The translations under genes were made by a program, and so were the position numbers. A stretch of 34,482 nt of DNA from Streptomyces himastatinicus ATCC 53653. GTDB taxonomy: Bacteria; Actinomycetota; Actinomycetes; Streptomycetales; Streptomycetaceae. Below the pieces are notes generated by a model. It was not told where the DNA came from and searched no databases. It saw only the letters and a list, made by a program, of their open reading frames with translations. Below, in pieces: positions 1-18,012 of this stretch (positions within the stretch are counted from its first letter, which is position 1; each line of letters opens with the position of its first letter). Where the stretch lies: the NCBI RefSeq assembly GCF_000158915.1, contig NZ_GG657754.1, positions 622,480-656,961 on the forward strand, written 5' to 3'.

Positions 1-3000
1 CCCGCCTCGGCGAGATCGGTCAGGCTCGTGGCAAGCGCCTCGTACGAAGCCTGCTCGCCGTCGGTATCCGCCAGGACGAACCGGCCCGGGTTCTCGGTGA
101 TCGCCGAGCGCACCAGGCCCCACACCCCGGCGCCGACGAGATCGTCGGACTCGACGACGGCGCCCGAGGTGAGCACGGCGAGGCGGGACGTGGCCAGACG
201 CGGCTCGGCCAGCCACTCCCGTACGACGCGGAGCACGCCGCTCACGGCCTCGGTCACCCGGGCCTCGGCACCGGCACCGCCGGCCCGCGTGACCGGGAGC
301 AGAACGGTGCCGGGAACGTCGGCGCCGCCGTCCAGGGCGGTGACGAGTTCGGCGAGGTCCGCGCGGCCGGTCACCGGGATCCCGGCGTCCTGCCATGGCC
401 GCGCGTCGCCCAGGACGGTCCAGGCTTCCGGCTCCCCTGGATCGGCTGCGGGGGCGGGGGCGGGGGTCCAGTCGAGCCGGAACAGGCTGTCGACGGCCGG
501 AGCCGCGGCGGCCGTGTCGGTGGCCGAAACGGGCCGCAGTACGAGGGCGTCGACCTCGGCGACGGGCTCACCGGACGTGTCGGCGACGCGCAGTCCGACC
601 TCACCCGGTGCGCGGACGGACAGCTGTGCCCGCACCTCGGGGGCGCCGACGGCCGACAGCGATACGCCGGACCACAGGAACGGCAGCAACGCCTTGCCAG
701 GGCTGTCAGCTTCGTCCGGTGCCGGCGCCGGGTAGTCGACTCCGAGGGCGTGGAGGACGGAGTCCAGCAGTGCGGGGTGCAGCCCGAAGCCGGTCGCGTC
801 CGCCTTGGCTTCCTCGGGCAGGGCGGCCGTCACGAACAGGTCGTCGCCCAGCCGCCAGACCTCCCGCAGCCCCCGGAACACCGGGCCGTAGGCCATACCT
901 GTCCCCGCCAGCCGCTCGTAGAGTCCGTCGACCGGCATCGGCTCCGCACCAGCGGGCGGCCAGGCCCGCAGATCCCAGTCGGCGGCGGGCTGATCGGCGG
1001 TCAGGGTGCCGGTGGCGTTGAGGGTCCACGGCCGGTCGGCCGGAGCGCCCTCGGTGCGGGAGTGGATCCGCACGGTCCGCGGGCCTTCGCCTTCCGCGGG
1101 CTCGATGGCGATCTGCACCTGGACCGCGCCGTCGCGCGGCACCACCATCGGGGACCGCAGGGTCAGCTCCTCGACCCGGTCGCAGCCGACCTGGTCGCCC
1201 GCCTGCACGGCGAGTTCGACGTAGGCGGTGCCCGGCACCACGATGGAGCTGCCGACCACGTGGTCCGCGAGCCAGGGGTGAGTCGCCGCGGACAGCCGCG
1301 ATTGCAGGACCGCGGTGTCCGAGTCCGCCAGCCGTACGGTGGCGCCCAGCATGGGATGCCCGGCCGCGCCGAGCCCCAGCCCGCTGGTGTCGATCGCCGG
1401 GCGCGGGTTGTCCAGCCAGTACCGTTCGCGCTGGAACGCGTAGGTCGGCAGCTCGACCCGGCGTGCACCGGTCCCCGCGAACACGCCGGACCAGTCGACG
1501 CCCGCGCCCCGCACATACAACTCCGCGACGGCCGTCAACACGGCCTCGGCCTCGGCCCGGCCCGCACGCAAGGTGGACACCGCCACCGCCGGCTCGGCCC
1601 CCGCCCGGGCCAGCGCACTCAGAACAGGATCAGGCCCGACCTCCAGCAACCAGCTCGCACCCTGCTCGCCGGACGCGGTCAGCAACGCGTCATGGAAGCG
1701 CACCGGACGGCGGACCTGATCCACCCAATACTCCGGAGTGACCCAGTCCTGCCCACCGACAAGGGCACCCGTCACCGTGCTGACGGCCGGAAGCACCGGC
1801 TGCCGGTAGGCGACACCCGCCGCGACCTCGGCGAACTCCGCCAGCATCGGCTCCATCAACGGCGAGTGGAACGCATGACTCACCCGCAGCCGCGACACCC
1901 GCCGACCCCGCTCCCGCGCGACCGCCATCACCCGCTCGACCACGTCCTCGCCGCCGGAGACGACCACCGCGGTCGGCCCGTTGACCGCCGCGACCGTGGC
2001 CCGCTCCCCTTCAGCAAACCCGCCGAGGATGTCGGCGACCTCGGCCTCGGTGCCCTCGACCGCCGCCATCGCACCACCCGAAGGCAGCCCCTGCATCAAC
2101 CGCGCACGACCCGCCACCAACCGCGCGGCGTCGGCGAGATCGAACACGCCCGCTGCGTAGGCGGCGGCCAGCTCGCCGATCGAGTGGCCCAGCACCACAT
2201 CCGGACCCATGCCCCACGACCGCAGCAACTCCACCAACGACACCTGCACCGCGAACAACGCCGACTGCGCATACCCGGTGCGATCCAGCAGAGCCGCCTC
2301 CGCAGAACCCTCCGCCGCGAACAACACCTCCCGCAACGCAACGCCGAAGCCCGGCCCACCCGCCAACCCGGCATCCAGGTGGCCGCACACCTCATCCAGC
2401 GTCTTCGCGAACACGGGGAAGGCGGCATACAGCTCACGGCCCATACCCAGCCGCTGACTCCCCTGCCCCGTGAACATCCAACCCGTACGCCCCTCCGACA
2501 CCACACCGGACACCACAGAAGGGCCACCGTTGGCCAACGCGACGACGCTCTCGTACAGCCCGTCCCGGTCGGAGCCGAGCACGACGGCGCGATGGTCGAG
2601 CGCTGTGCGGGTCGTCGCGAGGGAGAAACCCACGTCGGCCGGGGGCGGGTCCTGCCCGTCAGCCCGCTCGTCCAGGAAGGCCGCCAGCCGGGCGGCCTGG
2701 CCCCGCAGGGCCTCCGGCGTCCGGCCGGACAGCACCCACGGCACCGCCGGCAGGTCCACCGGCGGCGGCTCCTCGGCGGCGTCCGGGGTCGGCGCCGGGG
2801 ACTCGGGGGCTTCTTCGATGATGACGTGGGCGTTGGTTCCACTGATCCCGAACGACGACACCGCGGCGCGGCGCGTGCGTTCGGCCCGGGGCCATTCCCT
2901 CGCCTCGGTCAGCAGCTCGACCGAGCCGGACGCCCAGTCGACGTGGGACGACGGCTGGTCCACGTGCAGCGTCCGGGGCAGCCGCTCGGCGGCCAGCGCC

Positions 3001-3093
3001 ATGACCACCTTGATGATTCCAGCGGCACCGGCGGCGGCCTGCGTGTGGCCGAGGTTCGACTTGATCGAGCCCAGCCACAACGGCTCACCGCCG

Positions 3094-9441
<6,348 letters not shown>

Positions 9442-9482
9442 CGAGGAGAAGAGGACGAAGGCGTCCAGTTCACGGCCGGCCG

Positions 9483-12284
9483 TCAGCTCGTGCAGATGGC
9501 GGGCGGCGTCCGCCTTCGCCGCGAGGACGCCGGCAAGCCGTCCGGCGTCAGCTCGGTGGCCGGGCCGTCGTCGAGGACCCCGGCCGTATGGACGACTCCG
9601 GTCAGCGGCGCCTCCTCCGGAATGGCGTCCAGCACCTCCCGTACGGCCGCACGGTCACCGACGTCGCAGGCCGCGAAGGCGACCTCGGCGCCCAAGTCGG
9701 CCAGCTCGCACCGCAATTCGTCCGCACCCGGTGCCTCGGCGCCCCGACGGGACACCAGCAACAGGCGTTCGGCGCCGGAAGAGGCCAGCCAGCGGGCCAC
9801 ATGCCCGCCCAGTGCGCCCGTACCGCCGGTCACCAGCACCGTGCCGCGCGGCCACCAGGAATCCGTGTCGTCGCTCGCGGCCGTGTCGCGCACCAGCCGG
9901 GCCCCGAACACGCCCGACGGCCGTACCGCGACCTGGTCCTCGCCATCCGTCGCGGCGAGCACGGGCGCCAGTCGCGCAAGGCTGCGCTCGTCGGCATCGT
10001 CGGGCAGGTCGATCAGCCCGCCCCACCGGTCCGGCTGCTCCAGCGCCACCGTACGGCCCAGCCCCCACAGCTGGGCCCCCTCCGGATTCGCCAACCGCTC
10101 ACCCGAACCGAGCGACACCGCGGAGCGGGTCACACACCACACACGCGCCCCGGTCCCGGAATCGGCCAGCGCCTGCACCAGAAGCAGCGTCGTGACCGTG
10201 CTCGTCAGCAGGGACACCACACCCGTGGGCTCGGCGTCCTCGGCGCGGAACCGGGTGGCCAGCGACTCCCGGGTGTCCGCGTCGGCCACCGGCACGACGA
10301 TCACTTCCGCGCCGGACGCCCGCAACGCCTGGACCACATCGTCGTATGCGGCGCCGGTCTCCGACGGGACCGCCACCAGCCAGGTGCCCGACAGCCGGGC
10401 GGTGGCCCGGCGTGGCACGGGCTTCCACGTGATCCGGTACTGCCGGCCCGCCAGCTCGGACTGCTCCCGCTGCCGCTTGCGCCAGTCCGACAGCATCGGC
10501 AGCACCGCGTCCAGCGGCGCGGCCGGCCCGACACCGAGCCGCCCGGCCAGCGCATCGGCGTCGCCCCGCTCGACCAGATCCCAGAAGGCGGCCTCGCCAC
10601 CGTCGGCCGTGCCGGGCGCGTCCCGCCGCGAGACGGCCAGGTCCGGCAGCCAGAACCGCTGCCGCTGGAAGGCGTACGTCGGCAGGTCCACCCGCCGCCC
10701 ACCGGCCCCGGCGAAGTACGCGCCCCAGTCGACCTCGACTCCGCGGACGAACAGCTCGGCCACCGCCGTCAGCACGGTCACGGCCTCGTCGCACCCCTCG
10801 CGCAGCGCGGACACGGCCGCTACGTCCAGGGCGGACTGAGCGAGCGTGGTCAGGACGGGGTCAGGACCGACCTCCAGCAGGCGGGTGACGCCCTGGGTGC
10901 GGGTGGCGTTCTCGATGGCGTCGTGGAAGCGGACCGGACGGCGTACCTGGCGCACCCAGTAGTCGGGGGTCGCCCAGTCCTCTTCGCCGACCAGCCCACC
11001 GGTGACCGTGCTGAGGGCCGGGAGGTTCGGCTGCCGGTAGGTGATGCTCGCCGCGATCTCGGCGAACTCCGCCAGCATCGGCTCCATCAGCGGCGAGTGG
11101 AACGCGTGGCTCACCCGCAGCCGGGACGCCCGGCGGTCCTGTTCACGCGCGGTGGCCATGGCCCGTTCGACCGCGACCTCGTCACCGGAGACCACGACCG
11201 ACCTCGGGCCGTTGACGGCCGCGATCGCGATGTGCGCGCCCAGCCCGGTGAGGATCTCGGCGACCTCGTCCTCGGATCCCTCGATGGCGGCCATCGCCCC
11301 GCCGGCGCGTCGCCCACCACCGCCGTCGGCGGAATCGCTTCCCGAGCCCCCGGCGTTCGAGGGGAGCGCCTGCATGAGCCGCGCACGGCCTGCCACCAGC
11401 CGGGCGGCGTCGGCCACTCCGAAGACACCCGCGGTGTACGCGGCGACGAACTCACCGACCGAGTGCCCCAGCACCACGTCCGGGGCGGTGCCCCACGACC
11501 GCAACAGTTCCACGAGCGCGACCTGGACGGCGAACAGTGCCGTCTGGGCGTAGCCGGTGTGGTCCAGCAGTTCCGCCTCGGCGGAGCCCGCCGCCGCGAA
11601 CAGCACCTCCCGTACGGGGACCGGGAACTCCGTGGCGCCGTCCAGCGCGGCCTGGAGGTGTTCGCACACCTCGTCCAGGGCTTCGGCGAAGGCCGGGTAG
11701 GCGCCGTACAGTTCGCGCCCCATGCCGATGCGCTGGCTGCCCTGCCCGGTGAACATCCAGCCCGTACGGCCCTCCGTGACCACGCCGGAGATCATGAGGG
11801 CGCCATCGTGGGCCCGTGTCGAGACACCCGCTCGCAGGGCGTCGTAGTCGGTGCCCAGCACCACCGCGCGGTGCTCGAACGCCGCGCGCGTGGTCGCCAG
11901 CGACAGGCCGAGGTCGGCGGCGGAAGCGCCGGGCTCCCCGTCGAGGAACGCCGCGAGCCGCGCGGCCTGCGCCCGTACGGCCTGCTCGCTGCGGCCGGAC
12001 AGCACCCAGGGCACCACAGGTGCCGTCCAGGGCCGCTCCTCCGCGACACCGGCGGGCTGCTCGGCCTCGGGGGCTTGTTCGATGATGGTGTGGGCGTTGG
12101 TGCCGCTGATGCCGAACGACGACACCCCCGCCCGCCGGGGGCGGTCGGCCTCCGGCCACGCCACGGGCTCGGTCAGCAGCCGTACGGTGCCGGCCGACCA
12201 GTCCACGTACGGGGTGGCCTCGTTTGATGTGCAGCGTGCGCGGCAGCACGCCGTTCCGCATCGCCAGCACCATCTTGATGACAC
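9483..12284 (-). CDS. Type I PKS segment: end of KS1, AT1 (malonyl), KR1
   Basis: This continuous frame of 933 codons covers the end of KS1 ([11 protein letters not shown]), AT1, the KR1 structural half and most of the KR1 catalytic half. It is in the true PKS frame only between about 12224 and 9541. AT1 shows GQGSQ, GHSVG (Ser275, about 11460), the malonyl-type TGYAQ motif and HAFHS (393-397). KR1 has GGTGALGG (about 9825) and LDD (904-906), so B-type reduction is expected. AT1 carries an 18-residue Gly/Ser-rich insertion (residues 310-327) that its sister AT domains lack. The apparent first residues of this frame are spurious; the chain is continuous with the KS1 sequence upstream once one base is removed at 12223-12225. 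Confidence 0.9.
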   Translation of the reverse strand: MSSRWCWRCGTACCRARCTSNEATPYVDWSAGTVRLLTEPVAWPEADRPRRAGVSSFGISGTNAHTIIEQAPEAEQPAGVAEERPWTAPVVPWVLSGRSEQAVRAQAARLAAFLDGEPGASAADLGLSLATTRAAFEHRAVVLGTDYDALRAGVSTRAHDGALMISGVVTEGRTGWMFTGQGSQRIGMGRELYGAYPAFAEALDEVCEHLQAALDGATEFPVPVREVLFAAAGSAEAELLDHTGYAQTALFAVQVALVELLRSWGTAPDVVLGHSVGEFVAAYTAGVFGVADAARLVAGRARLMQALPSNAGGSGSDSADGGGGRRAGGAMAAIEGSEDEVAEILTGLGAHIAIAAVNGPRSVVVSGDEVAVERAMATAREQDRRASRLRVSHAFHSPLMEPMLAEFAEIAASITYRQPNLPALSTVTGGLVGEEDWATPDYWVRQVRRPVRFHDAIENATRTQGVTRLLEVGPDPVLTTLAQSALDVAAVSALREGCDEAVTVLTAVAELFVRGVEVDWGAYFAGAGGRRVDLPTYAFQRQRFWLPDLAVSRRDAPGTADGGEAAFWDLVERGDADALAGRLGVGPAAPLDAVLPMLSDWRKRQREQSELAGRQYRITWKPVPRRATARLSGTWLVAVPSETGAAYDDVVQALRASGAEVIVVPVADADTRESLATRFRAEDAEPTGVVSLLTSTVTTLLLVQALADSGTGARVWCVTRSAVSLGSGERLANPEGAQLWGLGRTVALEQPDRWGGLIDLPDDADERSLARLAPVLAATDGEDQVAVRPSGVFGARLVRDTAASDDTDSWWPRGTVLVTGGTGALGGHVARWLASSGAERLLLVSRRGAEAPGADELRCELADLGAEVAFAACDVGDRAAVREVLDAIPEEAPLTGVVHTAGVLDDGPATELTPDGLPASSRRRRTPPAICTS
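9539..9542 (-). other. Apparent -1 frameshift in KR1
   Basis: The coding strand reads ACGCCGGACGGCTTGCC where the conserved LTPDRLAGVL of a KR needs GACCGGCTTGCC. One C appears to be missing. Before it the frame reads ATELTPD; after it the frame reads [18 protein letters not shown]. Sister KR2 has the unbroken equivalent ([15 protein letters not shown]). Confidence 0.75.
11304..11357 (-). other. 54-nt in-frame Gly/Ser-rich insertion within AT1
   Basis: AT2 and AT3 read LMQ(A/G)LP(T/S)GGAMAA at this place. AT1 has 18 extra residues, mostly Gly, Ala, Ser and Asp, between LPS and GGAMAA. The length is a multiple of three, so the frame is kept. It falls in the loop before the AT small subdomain and may be tolerated. 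Confidence 0.75.
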
Positions 12285-15200
12285 CGGCCACGCCCGCCGC
12301 CGCCTGGGTGTGCCCGACGTTGGACTTGAGGGAGCCCAGCCACAGCGGCTGGTCCTCGTCCCGTCCGCTTCCGTACGCCGAGATGATGGCGTCGGCTTCG
12401 ATCGGGTCGCCCAGGGTGGTGCCGGTGCCGTGGGCTTCGACGGCGTCGACCTCGGCCGGGTTCAGCCCGGCGTTGGCGAGGGCCTGGCGGATCACGCGCT
12501 GCTGTGAGGGGCCATTGGGGGCGGTCAGGCCGTTGGACGCGCCGTCCTGGTTGACCGCGCTGCCCCGTACGACGGCCAGCACGTGGTGGCCGCGGCGGCG
12601 GGCGTCGGAGAGGCGTTCGACGAGCAGCATGCCCGCGCCTTCGGCCCAGCCGGTGCCATCGGCGGCCGCGGCGAAGGGCTTGCAACGGCCGTCGGCGGAG
12701 AGGCCACGCTGCTGGCTGAACTCGACGAACATCCCGGGGGTCGACATGACCGTCGCACCGCCCGCCAGCGCCATGTCGCACTCGCCCTGGCGCAGGGCCT
12801 GGCAGGCGAGGTGCAGGGCGACCAGGGACGACGAGCAGGCGGTGTCCACGGTGACCGCCGGTCCTTCGAAGCCGAAGGTGTAGGCGAGGCGGCCGGAGGC
12901 GACGCTGTTGGACGTGCCGGTCAGGGCGTGCCCTTCGGTGCCTTCCGTCGCCTCGTGCAGGCGCGGGCCGTAGTCGTTGTGCATGACCCCGGCGAAGACA
13001 CCGTTCGCCCTGCCCCGCTGGGACGCGGGGTCGATCCCCGCGCTTTCGAAGGCTTCCCAGGCGGTCTCCAGCAGCAGCCGCTGCTGCGGGTCCATGGCGA
13101 GGGCTTCACGTGGGGAGATCCCGAAGAAGTCCGCGTCGAACTCGGCGGCTTGGTGGAGGAAGCCGCCGTGCCGGGTGGTGGACTTGCCCGGACGGCCCGG
13201 AGCGGCGTCGTACAGGCTGTCGGTGTCCCAGCCGCGATCGGCCGGGAACGGGGAGACCGCGTCGCCTCCGGCGGTGACGAACCGCCACAGCTCCTCCGGG
13301 GAGTCCACGTCTCCGGGAAGCCGGCAGCTCATGCCGACGATGGCGATGGGTTCGTCGGCGGCGGGTGTGACGGCGGCCGGTGCGCTGGGTGCCTGCGGCG
13401 ATTCGGCGGCCAGCGACGCGAGGTGGCCGGCGAGCGCGGTGGGGGTGGGATGGTCGATGGCCACGGCGGTCTCGAGCCGTAGTCCGGTCGCGGTGGTGAG
13501 CTGGTTGCGCAGCTCGACCAAGGTGAGCGATTCGAGGCCCAGTTCCTTGAAGGTGAGGCCGGGCTGGACCGCTTCCGGCGAGGGGTAGCCGGCGACGGCG
13601 GCGACATGGGCTCGGACCAGTTCCAGCGCTGTCCGTTGCCGCTTCGCCCGGGACAGGCCGGCCGTCCGGTGTGCCCAGGACTGTCCGTCGGATTCGGCGT
13701 GTTCGGCGGCGTTAGCGGCGTCGGGGGACTCGACGGGTACGGCGTCCGCGTGGCCAGCGGCGGCCGGTAGCCGGAGGGCCGGGCCGTCGGCCGTGGCGGT
13801 CTCGGACAGCCAGTAGCGCCGGCGCTGGAAGGCGTAGGTCGGCAGCGGGACCCGGCGGGGGCGCCGGTCGGTGAGCGCGGTAGCGAACACGGCGGCCCAG
13901 TCGACGGTGGAACCGTGGACGTGCGCTGTGGCGAGCGAGGTGACGAACCGGTCGAGGCCGCCCTCATCTCGGCGGAGCGAGCCCACGTAGACGGCCTCGT
14001 GACCGGCCGCTTCCGCAGTTTCGCCCACCCCCGTCCCCAGGACGGGGTGCGGGCTCATCTCGATGAAGATCCGGTGGCCCTGGCCGAGGAGTCCCTCGAC
14101 GGCCTGGTCGAAGCGGACGGTGTGCCGCAGGCTGCTGTACCAGTATCCGGCGTCCAGTGCCGAGGGGTCGAGCGATCCGCCCTCCATCGACGAGTGGAAC
14201 GGGATGTCCGTCGGGGTCGGTGTGATGTCGGGCAGCGTGTCCAGGAGTCTGGTACGGATCTCCTCCATCTGGGTGGAGTGCGATGCGTAGTCGACCGGGA
14301 GCCTGCGGGTCCGGACGCGGTCGGCGGCCAGCGTCCGCACGAGGTCGTCCAGTGCTTCCGGGTCGCCGGAGACGACCACGGAGCCGGGGCCGTTGACCAC
14401 GGCGACGGACAACCGTGGGCCCCACGGCTCCAGCCTGCCGGTGATCTCGTCAAGGGGAAGCCCGACGGACACCATGCCGCCCCGGCTCGCGAGGTCCGCG
14501 AGCACCTGACTGCGCAGGGCCACCACGCAGGCGGCGTCCTCCAGGGAGAGGGCACCCGCCACGCATGCGGCGGCGATCTCGCCCTGGGAGTGGCCGACCA
14601 CGGCCGCGGGCTCGACCCCGTACGAGCGCCAGAGGGCGGCCAGGGAGACCATCACCGCCCACAGCACCGGCTGGACCACGTCGACGCGGTCAAGACCGGG
14701 GGCGCCCGGCACCCCGCGCACGACGTCCTCCGGGGACCACGGCACATGGGGGGCGAGCGCATCGGCACACTCCCGCATGCGGGCGGCGAAGACCGGGGAG
14801 GAGTCGAGCAGTTCGACTGCCATACCGGCCCACTGCGAGCCCTGGCCCGGGAAGACGAAGACCGCCCGGTCACCGGCCGGTCCTGTGCCGCGTAGGACAC
14901 CGTGGGCGGTGCCACCGCCGGCAAGGGCGTCCAGGCCCCGCAGGAAGCCGTCACGGTCGGTGGCGAGGACGGCCGCGCGGCAGGGGAAGTCGGCGCGGGT
15001 GGTGGCCAGCGAGAAGCCGAGGTCGGACGGCTCCAGCTCGGCGTGGTCCCGGACGTGCGCCCGCAGCCGCCTGGCCTGGGCCCTCAGGGCGGTCTCGGTC
15101 CTGCCGGAGATCACCCAGGGGAGGGAGGGACGCGACCCGTCGGTGGCGGCGGCGGTGCTCCCGACGGGTTCTCCCGGCTCGGGCCGCGACGGCACGAGAG

Positions 15201-15333
15201 CGGCCGGGCGGTCCTGGGCGGCGGGGCCTTCGGCCAGGATCAGGTGGCAGTTGGTACCGCCCATGCCGAAGGCGCTCACGCCGGCCACGAGCGGCCGTTC
15301 GGGGTATTCCCATGCGCCCAGTTCGCGCTGCAC
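11452..15333 (-). CDS. Type I PKS segment: loading AT (methylmalonyl)-ACP and KS1
   Basis: This 1293-codon frame is true PKS sequence from about 15384 to 12224. It includes the end of the loading KSQ (FGMGGTNCH). The loading acyltransferase follows, with GQGSQW, RVDVVQ, GHSQG (Ser249) and YASHS (349-353), all of them the methylmalonyl-CoA signature; Arg274 that holds the carboxylate is kept. There is no ketoreductase. The loading ACP has GLESL (Ser602, about 13529) instead of the usual GFDSL. KS1 begins near 13353 and has an intact active site (DTACSSS, Cys833, about 12836) with its HGTGT and SNVGHTQ histidines. Together with the upstream KSQ this is a decarboxylating loading module that should deliver a propionyl starter. 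Below 12224 the frame is no longer the coding one. Confidence 0.9.
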   Translation of the reverse strand: MQRELGAWEYPERPLVAGVSAFGMGGTNCHLILAEGPAAQDRPAALVPSRPEPGEPVGSTAAATDGSRPSLPWVISGRTETALRAQARRLRAHVRDHAELEPSDLGFSLATTRADFPCRAAVLATDRDGFLRGLDALAGGGTAHGVLRGTGPAGDRAVFVFPGQGSQWAGMAVELLDSSPVFAARMRECADALAPHVPWSPEDVVRGVPGAPGLDRVDVVQPVLWAVMVSLAALWRSYGVEPAAVVGHSQGEIAAACVAGALSLEDAACVVALRSQVLADLASRGGMVSVGLPLDEITGRLEPWGPRLSVAVVNGPGSVVVSGDPEALDDLVRTLAADRVRTRRLPVDYASHSTQMEEIRTRLLDTLPDITPTPTDIPFHSSMEGGSLDPSALDAGYWYSSLRHTVRFDQAVEGLLGQGHRIFIEMSPHPVLGTGVGETAEAAGHEAVYVGSLRRDEGGLDRFVTSLATAHVHGSTVDWAAVFATALTDRRPRRVPLPTYAFQRRRYWLSETATADGPALRLPAAAGHADAVPVESPDAANAAEHAESDGQSWAHRTAGLSRAKRQRTALELVRAHVAAVAGYPSPEAVQPGLTFKELGLESLTLVELRNQLTTATGLRLETAVAIDHPTPTALAGHLASLAAESPQAPSAPAAVTPAADEPIAIVGMSCRLPGDVDSPEELWRFVTAGGDAVSPFPADRGWDTDSLYDAAPGRPGKSTTRHGGFLHQAAEFDADFFGISPREALAMDPQQRLLLETAWEAFESAGIDPASQRGRANGVFAGVMHNDYGPRLHEATEGTEGHALTGTSNSVASGRLAYTFGFEGPAVTVDTACSSSLVALHLACQALRQGECDMALAGGATVMSTPGMFVEFSQQRGLSADGRCKPFAAAADGTGWAEGAGMLLVERLSDARRRGHHVLAVVRGSAVNQDGASNGLTAPNGPSQQRVIRQALANAGLNPAEVDAVEAHGTGTTLGDPIEADAIISAYGSGRDEDQPLWLGSLKSNVGHTQAAAGVAGVIKMVLAMRNGVLPRTLHIKRGHPVRGLVGRHRTAADRARGVAGGRPPPAGGGVVVRHQRHQRPHHHRTSPRGRAARRCRGGAALDGTCGALGAVRPQRAGRTGAGRAARGVPRRGARRFRRRPRPVAGDHARGVRAPRGGAGHRLRRPASGCLDTGPRWRPHDLRRGHGGPYGLDVHRAGQPAHRHGARTVRRLPGLRRSPGRGVRTPPGRAGRRHGVPGPRTGGAVRGGGLRRGGTAGPHRLRPDGTVRRPGRARGTVAVVGHRPGRGAGALGR
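12223..12225 (-). other. Apparent +1 frameshift at the end of KS1
   Basis: The coding strand has CACATCAAACGAGGCC; with one A fewer it reads [14 protein letters not shown], the expected end of a KS domain. The extra base lies in an AAA triplet. Confidence 0.78.
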
Positions 15334-17753
15334 GCGCAGGCGCAGCGTGTCGAGGGGGATGGCGGGGTTGGGGGTTTCGTGGTTTCAGGCTCGGTGGCAG
15401 CTCGCGGTGGCGGATGGCGAGCGCCGTCTTGATGAGGCCGACTATTCCGGCAGCGCCTTCGAGGTGACCGAAAGTTGGTCTTGGCAGAGCCCACGGCGAG
15501 CGGGCGGTCGGCGGGACGGGCGGCTCCCAGGACCGCGCCGAGGGCGGCTGCCTCGACGGGGTCGCCGGCCTTGGTCCCGGTGCCGTGCAGTTCCACGTAC
15601 TGGACCTGTGCCGGGTCCACTTCGGCCCGCTCGTAGGCCAGGCGGAGGATCTCCTGCTGGGCGCGGGGGTTCGGCGTGGTGAGACCGTCACCACCGCCGT
15701 CGTTGTTGACCTCGCTGCCGAGGATCACGCAGTGGATGGAGTCGCCGTCGGCCAGCGCCTTCTTCAGGGGCTTGAGGACGACCAGGCCGCCGCCCTCGCC
15801 CCGGACGTAGCCGTTGGCCCGGGCGTCGAAGGTGAAACACCGGCCGTCGGGCGACAGGCCGCCGAACTTCTCGACGGCGGCGGTGCCGTCGGCGAGCAGG
15901 TTCAGGTTGACACCGCCCGCGATGGCCAGGGTGGAGGTGCCTGTGCGCAGGCTCTCGCAGGCCAGGTGTACGGCGACGAGCGACGACGACTGGCCGGTGT
16001 CCACGGTCAGGCTCGGCCCGTGCAGGCCCATGAAGTAGGAGACGCGGTTGGCGATGATGCTGCGGTGGAGGCCGGTCAGGCTGTGCCGGGTGAGGGCGTC
16101 GGTCCCCTGCCGGCGGGTCAGTGTGGCGTAGTCGTCCGCGATGGCGCCCACGAAGACGGCACAGTCGCTGCCCCTGAGCGTTCCGGGAACGATTCCCGCG
16201 TCCTCCAGGGCCTCCCAGCTGAGTTCCATGGTCAGCCGTTGCTGCGGGTCCATCGTGGTGGCTTCGCGGGGTGAGATTCCGAAGAAGCCCGGGTCGAACC
16301 GGTCGACGTGGTCGAGGAACCCGCCCCAGCGGATGCCGGACGTCCCGGGGACCGCGGCGTGTGTTTCCCATCGGCCGGGCGGCGCCTCCTCGATGGCGCT
16401 CGCGCCGGACCGCAGGGCCTGCCAGAACGCTTCCGGGTCCGCCGCCTTCGGCAGGCGGCAGGAGAGGCCCACGACGGCGATCGCGTCGTCCGGCGGTGTG
16501 CCGGCGTCGGCGGACACGGCGGCTTCTGGATCCCGGGCCGTCGGCCCCCCTGTTCGGTTCGCGCGTCCCGTGCCGGACTCGTCCGTCGACTGCCCCGGAA
16601 GTTCGGCCGGAGGTTGCTTCGGCAGATTCATCAGCAGTTCCATCGGATCGGTGCCGGTCTCCCCGAGGACGGCGGCCCAGTCGGGCGTACCGCCCGTGGC
16701 GTAGTACTCCGCCACGGCATGCAGGAAGCGGGCCGGGCCGCTCTCGCCGCACCGCAGGGTCGCCCGGGCGACGGCGGGCCTGCCGGATCGTTCGATGGCG
16801 GTTTCGAGTTCGGAGGTCAGCAGCGGGTGCGGGCCGACTTCGAGGAAGTAGCTGTGGCCGTCTTCGAGTGCGGCGGCGGTGGCGTCCTGGAGCCGGCCGG
16901 GTTCGCCCGGATTCCGGATCCCATGGGCGGCGTACGGTCCGTGGCCTTGCCGCCGGCCGCCGGTGGCGGAGGAGTAGAACGGGACACGGGCGCCGCGCGG
17001 TGTGATGTCCGCCAGGCCGACGAGGCCGTCGCCCGGTGTCCGCGGCCGGTCCGCTCCTGCGATCACGCGGGCGCTGTCGTCGAGCGACAGCAGGCCCGCG
17101 ACGTGAGCCGCGGCGATCTCGCCGAGGCCGATTCCGGCCACCGCGCCGGGTTCCACCCCGGCGGCCCGCCACATCGCGGCCAACGACACCATGACCGAGA
17201 ACAGGGCGGCGGACACCGCGGCGTCGGGGAGCATGGGCGCGGGTACGTCGTCGCACCGCCCGGTCGGCGTTTCCGGGGTGTTCAGCGTGTCCGGCAGCGG
17301 CCAGCCGAGGTACGGGGCGAACGCGTCGGCGCACTCCCGCAGCCGGGCGGCGAAGACCGGTGAGCACTCCGCCAGTTCGCGTGCCATGCCGGGCCGTGGG
17401 GAGCCGTGCCCGGGGAAGACGAACACCGGGCCGCCCGGCTCGCCACGGTGACTGCCCTCGGTGACCTGGGGCGCCGCGGTGCCCGCGACGAGGGCGTCGA
17501 GACCGGCGAGGAATGCGTCCGGCTCCTCGCCGACGATCACGGCCCGGTACGGCAGGGTGCCGGGGGTGGTCCGCAGCAGGCCCCGCCCGACAGCTTCGGG
17601 GTACCACCCCACACGCTCGTCCAGCCAGGTGCGGAGCACACGGGCCTGGTCCCGTACCGCGTCCGCGTCGCGCCCGCAGAGCACCCAGGGCCGGGGCAGG
17701 CCCGCTCCTGAGAACAGTGGGACAGACGAGGTGGTACGAGCGTGATCGGACAC
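15276..17753 (-). CDS. Type I PKS N-terminus: degenerate AT followed by KSQ decarboxylase
   Basis: The likely PKS gene start is GTG at 17753, preceded five bases upstream by GGGAG (17759-17763). There is no N-terminal coiled-coil docking segment, as expected for the first assembly-line protein. Residues about 108-312 are an acyltransferase-like domain that looks dead. GHSxG is replaced by GIGLG (Ser to Gly at 209), GQGSQ by GHGSP, and the Arg-Ser-Gln region by AGAD. The roughly 120 residues that carry the substrate motif and catalytic His are missing. No ACP follows it. A KS starts at about residue 424 with Gln588 in place of the active Cys (DTGQSSS, about 15991), so it is a KSQ that decarboxylates the loaded extender. 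His723 (HGTGT) is kept. Real coding in this frame ends near 15473. Confidence 0.92.
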   Translation of the reverse strand: MSDHARTTSSVPLFSGAGLPRPWVLCGRDADAVRDQARVLRTWLDERVGWYPEAVGRGLLRTTPGTLPYRAVIVGEEPDAFLAGLDALVAGTAAPQVTEGSHRGEPGGPVFVFPGHGSPRPGMARELAECSPVFAARLRECADAFAPYLGWPLPDTLNTPETPTGRCDDVPAPMLPDAAVSAALFSVMVSLAAMWRAAGVEPGAVAGIGLGEIAAAHVAGLLSLDDSARVIAGADRPRTPGDGLVGLADITPRGARVPFYSSATGGRRQGHGPYAAHGIRNPGEPGRLQDATAAALEDGHSYFLEVGPHPLLTSELETAIERSGRPAVARATLRCGESGPARFLHAVAEYYATGGTPDWAAVLGETGTDPMELLMNLPKQPPAELPGQSTDESGTGRANRTGGPTARDPEAAVSADAGTPPDDAIAVVGLSCRLPKAADPEAFWQALRSGASAIEEAPPGRWETHAAVPGTSGIRWGGFLDHVDRFDPGFFGISPREATTMDPQQRLTMELSWEALEDAGIVPGTLRGSDCAVFVGAIADDYATLTRRQGTDALTRHSLTGLHRSIIANRVSYFMGLHGPSLTVDTGQSSSLVAVHLACESLRTGTSTLAIAGGVNLNLLADGTAAVEKFGGLSPDGRCFTFDARANGYVRGEGGGLVVLKPLKKALADGDSIHCVILGSEVNNDGGGDGLTTPNPRAQQEILRLAYERAEVDPAQVQYVELHGTGTKAGDPVEAAALGAVLGAARPADRPLAVGSAKTNFRSPRRRCRNSRPHQDGARHPPPRAATEPETTKPPTPPSPSTRCACACSANWAHGNTPNGRSWPA
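15383..15385 (-). other. Apparent +1 frameshift near the end of KSQ (second of a pair)
   Basis: The coding strand has AGCCTGAAACCACG; removing one A restores [20 protein letters not shown], which joins to the [10 protein letters not shown] that follows. Between this site and 15473 the correct reading ([20 protein letters not shown]) lies in a third frame only about 90 bases long. Confidence 0.78.
15471..15473 (-). other. Apparent +1 frameshift near the end of KSQ (first of a pair)
   Basis: The coding strand has AAGACCAACTTTCGGTCACC; removing one T gives KTNFGHLEG, the invariant KS motif with its catalytic His. With the extra base the frame diverges to FRSPRRRC. Confidence 0.82.
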
Positions 17754-17883
17754 GTTTTCTCCCGCTGTGTCGGGGCGGAGCCGGGGTGAACGGTGGAGGT
17801 GGCTCCTGGCCCGTACGGTCGCCGCCCATGCGGGCGCGCGGATGCCAGGGGGTGGTCGCCGGTGGCGAGAATCACCCGGTGCT

Positions 17884-17899
17884 GTCCGATTATCCGGAC
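17884..17899. promoter_or_regulatory. Inverted repeat around a -10-like hexamer
   Basis: GTCCG-ATTATC-CGGAC has perfect 5-bp arms around an AT-rich centre, about 130 bp upstream of the PKS GTG. It could be an operator overlapping a -10 element. Arms this short can occur by chance in GC-rich DNA. Confidence 0.3.
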
Positions 17900-17981
17900 G
17901 GGCGACTCGTGGATTCCCTACAAGGAATTGAGCGGCACTAAGGAAAACCTTGTTCCGAATTCAGTAGCGAGAGAAGAGTTG

Positions 17982-17995
17982 GCCGCCTGGGCGGC
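17982..17995 (-). terminator. Possible hairpin after the glycosyltransferase at 18013
   Basis: GCCGCC-TG-GGCGGC is a perfect palindrome 18 bp beyond the stop codon of the glycosyltransferase gene. On the minus strand it is followed by CAACTCTTCTCTC rather than a clean T run, so it is at best a weak or factor-assisted terminator. Confidence 0.35.
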
Positions 17996-18012
17996 GACGA
18001 GGAGGGAGTGAG

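Larger units (their letters stand above)
17754..18012 (-). promoter_or_regulatory. 259-bp gap upstream of the loading PKS, probable promoter region
   Basis: This is the largest gap downstream of the sugar-gene run. It is locally AT-richer (17880-17980) than its surroundings. It holds a GATAAT hexamer on the minus strand (17889-17894) flanked by GTCCG/CGGAC arms. It also has an ACAAGG/CCTTGT inverted repeat (17920-17925 and 17948-17953). I could not place a convincing -35 box. Its position and composition suggest the PKS has its own promoter, separate from the run above. Confidence 0.4.

Noticed and set aside
15276..17753. Treating the first AT as the active loading acyltransferase
   Set aside because: It lacks Ser, the carboxylate-binding Arg and the region with the catalytic His; the intact methylmalonyl AT follows the KSQ.
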